Virus record (IMG/VR): IMGVR_UViG_3300035670_000818
Span: 1-33,122 of that record
Source of the DNA: a virus
Strand: one strand, 5' to 3'
DNA: 33,122 nt
Shown here: positions 15,901-22,798 of the stretch, in pieces
Layout: each line of letters starts with the position of its first letter
How positions within the stretch are numbered: position 1 is the stretch's first letter
Made by a program: the position numbers and the translations under genes
The notes under the pieces: model-generated
What the model saw: only the letters and a program-made list of their open reading frames with translations
Database searches by the model: none
Told to the model about the DNA's origin: nothing

Positions 15901-16790
15901 TCACCCTCCTGCCGGGCAAGTTCACCGCGCTCAACCGCGAACTACAGGCCAACCTCAAGACCATTGAGGACACCCGTGCTGCGCTGACTCCCGCCGAGGC
16001 CGAACTCAAGCGGCTTGAGGAGTCGGTTGCGTCGGATGACCTCGCGGCCAAGGTGGCTGACGCGCAGGCCAAGTTGACCGAGGCCAGGCGCATCGGTGAC
16101 CCGCGCCTTGTGTCCGAGGCCGAAAAGGAACTTGCCAGCGCCGAGCGTGACACGCGCCTTGCCGAACTGCGGGCGACCGCCGAGACTGAGCGGGCTGAGC
16201 GCGACCGCATCGCCGCCGAGGCAGTCACCGCCGAGCAGGACAGGTTTGAGGCACGCCGCCTTGAGTTGGAGGCGCAGCGCGAGGAGGAGCGCAAGGCGGC
16301 TGAGGATGACCTTGCCGTGCTTGAGCAGCAGTTGAACCGCGTGCCCGCCATCCTTGCCGGGGCCAAGGCACCGGCTGAGGATGAACTTGCCAGCATCGTG
16401 CGCACCTTCGGGCGCTTCGGTGACCGGGCGGGTGACAACTACATTCGGTACCTGCGTCGCTCGCTTGGCGACATTGACAACGTGCTTGCGCGGACCATCG
16501 CAACAAAGGTTGAGCCGTACCTTCGCCTTGGCAGCCCGGCCAAAAAGGGGCCGCTGTCGAAGTTGGACAAGTGGTTCGTGCCATTCACGGACACGCTCAT
16601 GGAGGGCGTGGACACCGCCGCCCTGGCCCGCTCATCGTCGGCCATCGCAGGCGCGACCATGCCCACGGCCAAGGGCGCTGCCGCTGGCACCACCATCGTC
16701 GTGAACGTGGACGGCAACCAATTCGATGCGCGTGACTTCGCCCGCCGCCTTGAGCCGGAACTTGCCCGCATCGTGAGCGCGAACTTCTAG
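12990..16790 (+). CDS. tape measure protein
   Basis: This 1266-aa protein is by far the largest in the window and sets tail length. The N-terminal domain (IVIGGDATGAARAFGAAG, then VANTIRSTGGAAGVTAGEI, then LNDPTIGLTAMSRAGITF) is the TP901-like tape measure core. Several hydrophobic segments follow between about residues 310 and 480, which may form membrane-inserting helices during DNA ejection. Then come very long Ala/Gln/Glu/Lys coiled-coil regions (about 500-1130). The C-terminus has SPAKKGPLSKLDKWF, common in tape measures, and a final VNVDGNQFDARDFARRLEPEL segment. GTG 12990 overlaps the chaperone frameshift frame. At about 0.15 nm per residue the tail would be near 190 nm (inference). 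Confidence 0.93.
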   Translation: MARARRVEIVIGGDATGAARAFGAAGASARRFEGQVKASSAMTTAAFRAMRIGAIGLGAAIAGAAVIGTKQLMAEDAAMKAVANTIRSTGGAAGVTAGEINKFAVSLQKQTGYADDALIGMQNILLTFRNIKNEGTEQIFDRTAKATADLARQFNKDLPSAAIMVGKALNDPTIGLTAMSRAGITFSKAQKEVIVGLAESGQMAKAQTLILDELEKQVGGAASAFGKSIPGQVEIAKREFEDMTQVVAEALLPAFMEMMPVIRQTVTAIGPVLASLGKAFAEVVNTLVNDEGVRAFASAITDGLTNALTGLAEIAKSVAQALGPLLGAIASVGRTVLGSSVGMAALTAALGAFIALKAVAYVQALAAAFMRLAVVQTLGPAFATLAGSMRTLTMGFSGVSAASMGLAPGLTAAGAGISRFAVAGTAARTGLAALGRGMLSLVGGPVGAITLAAGALAITIGDDLVRSFFGGQSAAEQYRIAQDAARLATDGLRSSTQQLVGALTGVAQAESAETAAKQAAVAATRAKQQALAQYGAGSAQYRAAVANERRANVDLASAMSNTDAARDRSKQSTQQQIQSLITTGNSIRDLASKSRAGLGVVPPLVERSSKAWQQYQVTVAAADARFMRTNKTVQEQQRTAARLAGELKLLGPEYAAAAQAANRLATAKTPSAYNKALGDLTKALGGTKKEADTASGEVNKKVGMMGAVPTQMGQVESQVGVVLDRIIANVDAKVAQANEKLRKIGDRSSPVVATTVANNLKAVGAVMEGELATITNIAAEGAKQANEALRKGLSFRDAIASATTTLGSAPMETGLRDAISQARGQGINVGAENDATAAALGREVGQTQRLFDAVTRLTEARKALGQENSKGNQQAVRNALADVREAATKAGVTGKVNNAKQAKAALTMQTRQMAAAQAVARMRAQALQEQIRQQEVAAQAAQAAFAKYREQVMQATDAKYNDSFKRVGETITLLPGKFTALNRELQANLKTIEDTRAALTPAEAELKRLEESVASDDLAAKVADAQAKLTEARRIGDPRLVSEAEKELASAERDTRLAELRATAETERAERDRIAAEAVTAEQDRFEARRLELEAQREEERKAAEDDLAVLEQQLNRVPAILAGAKAPAEDELASIVRTFGRFGDRAGDNYIRYLRRSLGDIDNVLARTIATKVEPYLRLGSPAKKGPLSKLDKWFVPFTDTLMEGVDTAALARSSSAIAGATMPTAKGAAAGTTIVVNVDGNQFDARDFARRLEPELARIVSANF

Positions 16791-16794
16791 ACCG

Positions 16795-18117
16795 ATGCCA
16801 GCACCGACCATCAAGGTTGAAGTTGGGTGGACGGACACCCCGGGCAACATCTTTGAACTTGACTCGTCCGTGCTTGACGGGCTTGACGTGCTTGACGGGT
16901 TGGGCGTCGGGGACTTCTCCGGGCCGTATGACGACGTGACCGCCGACGTGGGACCGGACAGCCTGCGCATCCGGCGCGGGCGCTCGGACACCCTGGCGAC
17001 GATGCAGGCGGGCACCTGTGAGTTCACGCTGATACGCCCCAACGACCCGGACTACTACAACCCCAACTCACTCACCTCCCCGATTGCCTTTCAAGACCCG
17101 GGCTTCGCGCCGATGCGCCCGGTGCGCGTCACGGCGACCTACGACAGCGGCAGCGGCGACGTTGACTACCCGTTGTTCTATGGGTTCCTGCGCAGCATGG
17201 ATTGGGACTCAGATAGCCGCACCGCCAAGGTGCAGGCGCTTGACCTGTTCCTGTGGCTCAGCCGTACCAACCCTTCGTTCACTATCACCGACGCCATCAA
17301 CGCGGGCGTGTCGAACACGTCCGAGGCAATCGGGCTTGTGCTTGATGAAGCCCTGTGGACGGACCCCGCCAAGCGCGACCTCGCCACCTCGGGCGGCGAC
17401 ACCGTTGACCCGACCGCCGCGTCATTCGGCTACCCCAACGCCGACAAGTCGGCGCTCAACATCGTGGAGGAACTACTTGCTGCGGAGCGCGGCGTTGCCT
17501 TTGCCAGCGCGGCTGGCACGTTCGTTTACAAGGACCGCAACGCCCGAGCGGAAACCGACACCATCACCGCGACCTTCAACGCGCAGCAGCAGTTGTCCCT
17601 TGGGTCATCGCTTGACCTTGACAAAATCATCAACCGCGTCCGCGTGACCAGGACGGGTGGCAGCACGGTCACCGAGGAGGACGCAACCTCACAGTCGCGC
17701 TACGGCATAAATGACTTCACGCTTGACAGCAAGTACATCCCGTCATTCAGCGCGAGCCAGAACCTTGCCAAGTGGCTCATCCGTCGTCTTGCTACGCCGC
17801 AGCCACCTGTTGAGGTGACGCTTGAGAACGACACGTCAGGCACCCTGGTCACGCAACTCAGCATTGAACTTGGTGACCGCGTTGAGGCACCTGTTGAGTT
17901 CGACGCGTTTGTGTTCGGTGAATCCGCGTTCGGTGCTGGCCTGTTCGGTGGTGACATTGGCTCATACCATGTTGAGCAGATTGAACACCAGGTCGGTGGC
18001 GGCGGGCTTTACCTGTCCACTAGGCTGTTGTTGTCCGCCCGTGGCGCGGACGGTGACCAATTCCTTTTTGGTTACGGCGAGTTTGGTGACGTAGAAACCG
18101 GCACCTTTGGTTACTAG
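16795..18117 (+). CDS. minor tail or baseplate hub protein
   Basis: This 440-aa protein lies directly after the tape measure, where the distal tail or tail-associated hub is encoded. It has LRIRRGRSDTLATMQAGTCEFTL and VRVTATYDSG segments and a GFLRSMDWD motif, which are common in actinophage minor tail proteins that begin the tail tip. The C-terminal part is beta-rich and ends in a Gly/Phe/Tyr-rich run (FGESAFGAGLFGG, then FLFGYGEFG). No separate Dit and Tal genes follow, so this protein may perform both tip functions. ATG 16795 is 4 bases after the tape measure stop. Confidence 0.75.
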   Translation: MPAPTIKVEVGWTDTPGNIFELDSSVLDGLDVLDGLGVGDFSGPYDDVTADVGPDSLRIRRGRSDTLATMQAGTCEFTLIRPNDPDYYNPNSLTSPIAFQDPGFAPMRPVRVTATYDSGSGDVDYPLFYGFLRSMDWDSDSRTAKVQALDLFLWLSRTNPSFTITDAINAGVSNTSEAIGLVLDEALWTDPAKRDLATSGGDTVDPTAASFGYPNADKSALNIVEELLAAERGVAFASAAGTFVYKDRNARAETDTITATFNAQQQLSLGSSLDLDKIINRVRVTRTGGSTVTEEDATSQSRYGINDFTLDSKYIPSFSASQNLAKWLIRRLATPQPPVEVTLENDTSGTLVTQLSIELGDRVEAPVEFDAFVFGESAFGAGLFGGDIGSYHVEQIEHQVGGGGLYLSTRLLLSARGADGDQFLFGYGEFGDVETGTFGY

Positions 18118-18131
18118 GGGGACTTGAGCGC

Positions 18132-18737
18132 ATGGCATGGGTTACACCGTCAAACGTCGCCACAGGTGACGTCCTTACCGCGAGTAAGTGGAATCAGGAC
18201 GTAGTTGCCAATCTCACGGCGATTTCACCGCTTGTAGTCACAAGCCTTCCCGTGTCACCGTCGGTTGGCGACATAGTTATTTACCGTGCGGATTCCACGA
18301 ACGGTATTCATTGGCAATTTGTGTATGACGGTGTTGGTTCGTATCCGTGGAAGTTCATCGGCGGCGCACCGCTATGGGCGGAAAGCACTACTAACACGAC
18401 GACCAACTCAAGCAGTTATCAAACGTCAAACATGCCCACGATTACTATTCCGCTCGCGGGCGATTACATGTTTGGTTTCGGCGGCTTCGTTCAGAAAACG
18501 ACAAGCAGCGTGGGTGTTGCCGACATGAAGTTTGGGCTTCATGTAAATGGTGTTGTGAAGGCCGATTGTGGCGAATCCAACTCAACAATCAACGACGGCG
18601 GAAACGCGCATAGGTCTTATCGGGTAACGGCTATTTCCGCTTCTCATGTTGCCGACGTTCGCGTGAAGTCAAGCGCCGGTCTTGACGGCACATTCCAAGC
18701 GCGTTATCTCAACGCGACACCTATCAGGGTTGCGTAG
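18132..18737 (+). CDS. tail tip protein A (likely receptor-binding), 201 aa
   Basis: The N-terminal 30 residues (AWVTPSNVATGDVLTASKWNQDV) match the start of the next gene's product in pattern and look like a short docking module. The rest is Ser/Thr/Asn-rich and beta-rich, with a jelly-roll-like ITIPLAGDYMFGFGGFVQK strand pair reminiscent of C1q-like tips. The gene is less GC-rich than its neighbours and uses A- and T-ending codons more freely, as host-range genes often do. Its place at the end of the tail operon supports a receptor-binding role; no family was identified with certainty. Confidence 0.55.
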   Translation: MAWVTPSNVATGDVLTASKWNQDVVANLTAISPLVVTSLPVSPSVGDIVIYRADSTNGIHWQFVYDGVGSYPWKFIGGAPLWAESTTNTTTNSSSYQTSNMPTITIPLAGDYMFGFGGFVQKTTSSVGVADMKFGLHVNGVVKADCGESNSTINDGGNAHRSYRVTAISASHVADVRVKSSAGLDGTFQARYLNATPIRVA

Positions 18738-18739
18738 TC

Positions 18740-19300
18740 ATGCCGTGGACGACCCCCGAAACCTTTACCGCAGGGCAGACGCTTACCGCTGCCAGCATGA
18801 ATGCGATTAGTGGGAACCTCACGGAGTTACAGGCGGGGCGCACGGATGCTAAGACGCCCTCATGCGTGCTTGTGCGTACGTCACTATTCACGATGACGAG
18901 CGCGAACACGGACTACGCAATAACCTTTGGGTCAAGTGACGAAGCCGTGGACACGAACACGATGCACGACACCAGCACGCAAACTGACCGCATTACCATA
19001 AATACTGCGGGCGTGTATTGCATCACGGCGAGTTGTCAGTTCGCCGCCTACAACTTCGCGGGGTCATTTCGCTACATGTGGATTGACCAGCGCGGAACCC
19101 GCAACGGCATTATCACGGCGGCATACAAGACGCCCGCCGCGAGTGAGGCATACCAAGCCAGCGTGTCAATCATCGTAAACGCTGCGGCAAGTGACTACTT
19201 CCGCATGTTCGTCCGGCATAACGACAACGTGAGCCGGGATGTGGTCGTGACCACGCAGCCGATTGTATTTAGCGCCGCTTGGCTGGGGCCGAGTACATGA
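18740..19300 (+). CDS. tail tip protein B (paralogous N-terminus), 186 aa
   Basis: The N-terminus (PWTTPETFTAGQTLTAASMNAI) repeats the pattern of protein A: W-x-TP, then TG or AG, LTAs, and a conserved Asn, so the two probably use the same docking site. The C-terminal domain differs but shows the same beta-sandwich style (RITINTAGVYCITASCQFAAY). Base composition is again lower in GC than the rest of the operon. The stop overlaps the next gene (ATGA). Two tips with one anchor suggest trimers of two kinds, or a replaced and a retained receptor binder; this is inference. Confidence 0.55.
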   Translation: MPWTTPETFTAGQTLTAASMNAISGNLTELQAGRTDAKTPSCVLVRTSLFTMTSANTDYAITFGSSDEAVDTNTMHDTSTQTDRITINTAGVYCITASCQFAAYNFAGSFRYMWIDQRGTRNGIITAAYKTPAASEAYQASVSIIVNAAASDYFRMFVRHNDNVSRDVVVTTQPIVFSAAWLGPST

Positions 19301-19560
19301 CCACCAACGACGTAACCCGCCTGTACCACCTGCTGGATGCCCTTCGGCATGAGTCAAAGCAGCAGGCGCAAGAAATCCGCGACGAGGTACAGGGCTACCG
19401 CGCCGACCTCAACGGGCGGCTAAAGGCGCTTGAGTTGGCCGAGGCCCGGCGCGAGGGCATGGGCGTCGCTCGCGGCAGCATTGGCCGCATCATTTGGGGC
19501 GTGGCTGCGGTGTCCGCCGCTATCGGGTCTATAGTGGGCGTCATCGCAACGCTTGTGTAA
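19297..19560 (+). CDS. holin-associated membrane protein (XhlA-like)
   Basis: ATG 19297 overlaps the previous TGA. The 87-aa product has an N-terminal amphipathic helical region (LYHLLDALRHESKQQAQEIRDEV, about residues 6-50) and one C-terminal membrane helix (IIWGVAAVSAAIGSIVGVIATLV, about 64-87). That layout matches XhlA-type proteins that act with a holin and endolysin. It lies just before the endolysin. A frame start at GTG 19279 adds nothing recognisable. Confidence 0.6.
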   Translation: MTTNDVTRLYHLLDALRHESKQQAQEIRDEVQGYRADLNGRLKALELAEARREGMGVARGSIGRIIWGVAAVSAAIGSIVGVIATLV

Positions 19561-19573
19561 CGGAGGCAAGTGA

Positions 19574-20347
19574 ATGACGCCAGGTGAGCGCGTGGCCCGT
19601 GAGGCCGAGAAGTACGTTGGGGTTCGTGAGAACCCGCTTGGCTCAAATCGGGGCAACCCTTACCCTGACCGCTGGCAGCGCCCGTGGGGCATGGGCTACG
19701 GGTGGCCTTGGTGTGGTGCCTATGCGGCAGCGATGTACAGGGCATGTGACGTGGATGACCAGGGCATCGGTCACCCGTCCACCGCGTACATGGCCGAGCG
19801 TGCGCGGAAGGTCGGCGCAGTCATCGCCCGTCCCATTCCCGGGGCGTACATCATCTGGCCCGGCACGCACACCGGCATTGTCATCCGTGACCTTGGCGGC
19901 AACGTGGCCCTCACCGTGGAGGGCAACAGTTCAGACGGCGTGTACTACCGCCGTCGCGCCTACGGCCCCGGCACGGGCGTCATGTTCGCCGCCCCGCTGG
20001 CCGTGCGTACCGGCAACCGCCCAAAGCCCGCTGAGCGCAACTACTACCTTGAGGACACCGCTGCCAAGCCGGTGCTTCGCGGCCCGTGGAGTACCAGGGC
20101 AGCGCGTGAGCGCGTCATTGCCAAGCGCCCGGCCAGCAAGCGCAACGTGCGCCGCGTGCGCGTCGGCAAGGGCTACGCCTTCTACGACGGCCCGCGCCGC
20201 GTGTATGGCCCGTGGGACAGCCGCGAGGCCCGCAATGACGCACAGCGCACCCTTGAGGCCCGCCTTGGGCGCAGGCTTCGCCCGTACTCCCGACTTGCCC
20301 CGACTGCTGCCGCCGTCGCTGCGGACGCGCTCGGCAGGACCGTCTAA
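19574..20347 (+). CDS. endolysin, CHAP-like cysteine peptidase/amidase
   Basis: This 257-aa lysin has an N-terminal NlpC/P60-CHAP-type domain: nucleophile Cys47 in WPWCGAYAA, His99 in GTHTGIVI, and the EGNSS motif at about 116-120 supplying the third polar residue. It would cut peptidoglycan peptides or the amide bond at lysis. The C-terminal part (about 153-245) is strongly basic and contains two related units, each with GPW followed by S/D-x-R-x-AR, about 60 residues apart, probably a wall-binding repeat. There is no signal peptide, so export would rely on the holin. CGGAGG lies 7 bases before ATG 19574. Confidence 0.85.
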   Translation: MTPGERVAREAEKYVGVRENPLGSNRGNPYPDRWQRPWGMGYGWPWCGAYAAAMYRACDVDDQGIGHPSTAYMAERARKVGAVIARPIPGAYIIWPGTHTGIVIRDLGGNVALTVEGNSSDGVYYRRRAYGPGTGVMFAAPLAVRTGNRPKPAERNYYLEDTAAKPVLRGPWSTRAARERVIAKRPASKRNVRRVRVGKGYAFYDGPRRVYGPWDSREARNDAQRTLEARLGRRLRPYSRLAPTAAAVAADALGRTV

Positions 20348-20362
20348 ACGGAAAGGACTGAC

Positions 20363-20629
20363 ATGCCCCACGTTCCCGTTGGTGCATCCACCAAAACCGC
20401 CATCATCCTCATCGTGGGCGCGATTGCCGCGTTTGTCGTCGCGTGGGTTGAGAGCGGCAGCGCACCCGCCTGGCTTGCTGGCGTGGCCGCTGGACTGACC
20501 GCGCTGATGGGCGTGCTGCGCTCATGGCAGGCCGTGGCGATGACCAAGGCCGGTGATGCGATGCCGTCCGGTGACCTCCTCATTGACGAGGCACCTGTCA
20601 TCCCCGACGACTACCCGGAGGCCGCGTAA
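20363..20629 (+). CDS. holin, two membrane helices
   Basis: This 88-aa protein has two hydrophobic segments, about residues 12-29 and 35-52, separated by a short Gly/Ser/Pro turn, then a hydrophilic acidic tail. That is a small class II-type holin architecture. It would make the membrane lesion that releases the endolysin. It follows the endolysin with a GGAAAGG ribosome site, and the next sequence is a terminator, so the lysis module ends here. Confidence 0.72.
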   Translation: MPHVPVGASTKTAIILIVGAIAAFVVAWVESGSAPAWLAGVAAGLTALMGVLRSWQAVAMTKAGDAMPSGDLLIDEAPVIPDDYPEAA

Positions 20630-20636
20630 GCGGCCT
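20619..20636 (+). terminator. hairpin at the end of the holin gene
   Basis: AGGCCGC (20619-20625) pairs with GCGGCCT (20630-20636) around a GTAA tetraloop that includes the holin stop codon, followed by TCGGTCTTTCC. It is a short but tidy intrinsic terminator candidate. Confidence 0.6.
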
Positions 20637-20674
20637 TCGGTCTTTCCTGACCCCGAGGCCACGGAGGGCCGAAC

Positions 20675-20914
20675 ATGGGACTCATGGACGACATCGCCGA
20701 GGAGCGCGACGCATCAGCCGTCAACCGCTGCCCTGTCAATCGGGCGCGTGAGACATTGAGCGACGCCGACTTTGCTGACCTGATGGCCGCGCTTGATGAC
20801 AGCGCCATTCCGGGCACCGCGATTCAGCGGGCGCTTGCGAAGCGAATCCCCAACGTGGGCATCCACGGCCTAAACGCCCACCGCAACGGAACCTGTGCCT
20901 GCGCTCGGGGATGA
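20675..20914 (+). CDS. hypothetical protein, 79 aa, possible HTH
   Basis: ATG 20675 follows CACGGAGGG. The protein has an acidic N-terminus and a helical region (LSDADFADLMAALDDSAIPGTAIQRALAKR) whose helix-turn-helix spacing suggests a small DNA-binding fold. The C-terminal HRNGTCACARG has two Cys. No family is recognised. It overlaps the metallophosphoesterase gene by 20 bases and is probably translated with it. Confidence 0.65.
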   Translation: MGLMDDIAEERDASAVNRCPVNRARETLSDADFADLMAALDDSAIPGTAIQRALAKRIPNVGIHGLNAHRNGTCACARG

Positions 20915-21923
20915 CATAGGGGCCGAGGGCCGCATTGCCGAACTTGAGTCAACGGCTCGGCGTTTGCAGCGGCAACTAGCGGCTGAGAAGGCCAAGACCA
21001 CGGAACTTGTCGGGGCCGTGTACGAGGCTGCCAGGGACGCCGCGCTTGTGGCAGGCACGCCCAAGCCCGTCCCACGCCCCAAGGCCAAGACCGGCAATGG
21101 TGACCCCGAGTGGGCCGTTGCCCACTTCACGGATTGGCAGTTGGGCAAGGTCGCCGGGCAGCCGGGGGCACCGGACTACTACGACCCCGACGTGTGTGCC
21201 GAGCGCGTGCGCCATGTGGTTGAGCGCATCCGGCGCATCACCGACATTCAGCGCAAAGACCACCCGGTCCCCGGCATCGTCGTGCTGTTCGGCGGCGACA
21301 TGGTTGAGGGCGTCAACATCTACCCCGGCCAGGCACATGAGGTGGACTCCTCGGGTTACTCACAACTGATGCAGGCCAGCGCACTCATGGCCGAGGTGGT
21401 CATGTCCCTGCTGGCCGACTTTGAGCAAGTGCGTGTTTACTCAGTCCACGGCAATCACGGGCGCATGGGCAAGCGCGGCGATTACCCGCGTGAGGACAAC
21501 CTTGACAACATCGCGTATGCCATCGCCCGGCAGCACCTCGCCGGTCAAGACCGAGTTGAGTGGTCAGAAAATCTAGGGTGGTACGCGCACGTTGAAGTGG
21601 GCAAGTGGTCGGGCCTGCTCATCCACGGCGACCAGGTGAAGGGCTGGTCGGGCACCCCTGCCGCTGGCTTGGCACGGCGAGCGACGGCGTGGTCATCCTC
21701 GCTGCCGTTTGCGTGGTCTGACTGCTTCCTTGGTCACTACCACCAACGGCTTGTGTTGACGCTGCCCTCGGGCGCTCAGGTTCGCATGACCCCAAGTACG
21801 GAGTCAGGCAGTCAGTACGCCGCCGAGATGATGGCGAGCCGGGGCAAGCCAGGCCAACTCCTGCTGATGGTTCACCCGGAGCATGGCCGCGTCACGGGTG
21901 AGTGGATGGTGTGGTTGGACTGA
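20895..21923 (+). CDS. calcineurin-like metallophosphoesterase
   Basis: This 342-aa protein carries the metallophosphoesterase motifs in order: HFTDWQLGK (Asp80 and Gln82 in place of the usual D-x-H), GGDMVEG (Asp135), GNHGR at about 186-190, IHGDQVKG and GHYHQR. An N-terminal coiled coil (about 10-50) precedes the catalytic domain. The family hydrolyses phosphodiesters with two metal ions; phage members act on nucleic acids or nucleotides, but the substrate here is unknown. The start is GTG 20895, inside the preceding gene. A terminator shared with the opposing gene follows. The D-x-Q variant is seen in several actinophage homologues (family knowledge from memory). Confidence 0.82.
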   Translation: MPALGDDIGAEGRIAELESTARRLQRQLAAEKAKTTELVGAVYEAARDAALVAGTPKPVPRPKAKTGNGDPEWAVAHFTDWQLGKVAGQPGAPDYYDPDVCAERVRHVVERIRRITDIQRKDHPVPGIVVLFGGDMVEGVNIYPGQAHEVDSSGYSQLMQASALMAEVVMSLLADFEQVRVYSVHGNHGRMGKRGDYPREDNLDNIAYAIARQHLAGQDRVEWSENLGWYAHVEVGKWSGLLIHGDQVKGWSGTPAAGLARRATAWSSSLPFAWSDCFLGHYHQRLVLTLPSGAQVRMTPSTESGSQYAAEMMASRGKPGQLLLMVHPEHGRVTGEWMVWLD

Positions 21924-21929
21924 GCCGGT

Positions 21930-21954
21930 GGCCCCGGGGCTGACCCCCGGGGCC
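21930..21954. terminator. bidirectional terminator between converging genes
   Basis: GGCCCCGGGG (21930-21939) pairs perfectly with CCCCGGGGCC (21945-21954) around a CTGAC loop. It lies between the rightward phosphoesterase and the leftward zinc-ribbon gene, so it can serve both. No T tract follows on either side. Two similar CCCCGGGG hairpins occur at 22765-22790 and 32610-32641. Confidence 0.7.
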
Positions 21955-21962
21955 GTGGCCTG

Positions 21963-22340
21963 TCAGCGGTGGCGGTCACAATCGTGCGGCATCCACGGCA
22001 TGACCTTCGTGCGGTACTCGCCGTATGAGCCGTTGCGAACCTCAGCGAAGTACCACTTGCCCGCGTTGCTCTTGACGAGTCCGACGCGGCGACCGCAGCC
22101 GCAGCAGTTGTACAGCGGGTGGCTGCCCCGGTGGCCCGCCATTGACGCTGCGCTGTAGCCGTCAGGCAGGGCCTTCGCGTTGGCGTGTGCGCACTCGCCG
22201 CAGTAGGTGACCCACTTGCCGCTGTCGCGGTCCTTCTGAGTCCAACCCGCGTCAGCCTCAACACCCGCGCCGCAGGCGCAGCACTTGGCGGCGTACTTGT
22301 TGGGGCGGACCCAATAGGAAATGTGGTGCTTCGTGGTCAT
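21963..22340 (-). CDS. small multi-cysteine zinc-ribbon protein, 125 aa
   Basis: Start ATG at 22340 is chosen because GGAGG of the shared leader lies just upstream; an earlier ATG at 22397 lies upstream of the promoter. The product has at least three CxxC knuckles (CCACG near residue 21, CGEC near 48, CCGCG near 80) plus a C-terminal His/Cys/Asp cluster, which suggests two zinc ribbons. The middle is Gly/Ser/Tyr-rich. The function is unknown; small phage zinc ribbons often bind nucleic acid or host protein. It has its own copy of the repeated promoter module (22367-22385). Confidence 0.75.
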   Translation of the reverse strand: MTTKHHISYWVRPNKYAAKCCACGAGVEADAGWTQKDRDSGKWVTYCGECAHANAKALPDGYSAASMAGHRGSHPLYNCCGCGRRVGLVKSNAGKWYFAEVRNGSYGEYRTKVMPWMPHDCDRHR

Positions 22341-22366
22341 GTCGGTTGGCCTCCGTGCCGTTGACT

Positions 22367-22385
22367 TGATGGAGTGGACTATACA
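22367..22385 (-). promoter_or_regulatory. promoter-leader module P2
   Basis: On the minus strand the -10 box TATAGT (22378-22383) sits in TGTATAGT and is followed by CCACTCCATCA, then the leader words GGCACGGAGGCCAACC and ATG. A TTGGGG 15 bases upstream is a poor -35 candidate and lies inside the terminator hairpin of the previous gene. Confidence 0.65.
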
Positions 22386-22388
22386 CGA

Positions 22389-22425
22389 CGGCGGCACCCC
22401 CCAAGGCCAACGGGAGGTGCCGCCG
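22389..22425 (-). terminator. hairpin downstream of the 68-aa gene
   Basis: CGGCGGCACC (22389-22398) and GGTGCCGCCG (22416-22425) form a perfect 10-bp outer stem with a partly paired C/G-rich inside. On the minus strand it follows the 68-aa gene and overlaps the upstream part of promoter P2, so termination and re-initiation are closely placed. Confidence 0.55.
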
Positions 22426-22445
22426 CAACTTTTACATTTTGACGT

Positions 22446-22652
22446 TTAGACGGTGCGAGCCCTTTTCACGCGCTTGACCTTGACCGGCGCGGCGTCCACT
22501 CGCTCGGGGGGCCAGGGCTTCACGTCCGCGAGCGGCACGCGCTTGACGCCCTCGGGCAGCCGCACCCTCGCCCACTTGTAGCCCGACTCCACCAGGTAGC
22601 CGAAGCGGCACCCGTGCTTGCTGCGGAAGTACACCGTGTCACCAATGTTCAT
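22446..22652 (-). CDS. small SH3/KOW-like protein, 68 aa
   Basis: ATG 22652 follows the standard CCACGGAGGGC leader; an upstream in-frame ATG at 22718 would run through the tRNA gene. The first 45 residues (MNIGDTVYFRSKHGCRFGYLVESG, then KWARVRLPEGVKRVPLADV) read like a small SH3 or KOW-type barrel. The tail is very basic (KVKRVKRAR). It could bind RNA or DNA. It lies directly downstream of the tRNA and has no separate promoter box, so it is probably on the same transcript and separated by tRNA processing. Confidence 0.7.
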   Translation of the reverse strand: MNIGDTVYFRSKHGCRFGYLVESGYKWARVRLPEGVKRVPLADVKPWPPERVDAAPVKVKRVKRARTV

Positions 22653-22685
22653 GTCAGCCCTCCGTGGCTGTGGTTGGTAGTGCAG

Positions 22686-22759
22686 TACCCGGGGCGGGAG
22701 TCGAACCCGCACTTGCATGAGTTTGAGTCATGTGCCTCTGCCAATTGGGCTACCCGGGC
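22686..22759 (-). tRNA. tRNA-Leu, anticodon CAA (short variable loop)
   Basis: The minus strand folds into a complete 74-nt cloverleaf. It has a 7-bp acceptor stem (one G-U at the end), a D arm with GG in the loop, a 5-bp anticodon stem CATGA/TCATG with loop CTCAAAC and anticodon CAA, a 5-nt variable loop, and a T arm GCGGG-TTCGACT-CCCGC with discriminator A73. CCA is not encoded. It reads UUG Leu codons, which are frequent in this genome. Bacterial leucine tRNAs normally have a long variable arm, which is missing here, so charging by the host LeuRS is not assured. The D arm has TAGCCC where TAGCTC is usual, matching the absence of AGCT. Confidence 0.88.
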
Positions 22760-22764
22760 AGGAT

Positions 22765-22790
22765 GCCCCGGGGACCGTAGCCCCCGGGGC
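22765..22790 (-). terminator. CCCCGGGG-type hairpin after the SprT-like gene
   Basis: GCCCCGGGG (22765-22773) pairs with CCCCGGGGC (22782-22790) around an 8-base loop. It lies between the metalloprotease stop and the tRNA. There is no T tract. It may be a weak terminator or a processing hairpin in front of the tRNA. Confidence 0.6.
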
Positions 22791-22798
22791 GGTCGTCG

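Noticed and set aside
15605-16438. 277-aa frame on the minus strand within the tape measure
   Set aside because: It is antisense to the coiled-coil part; the low-complexity Ala/Ser/Arg/Cys composition mirrors the repeats of the real gene.
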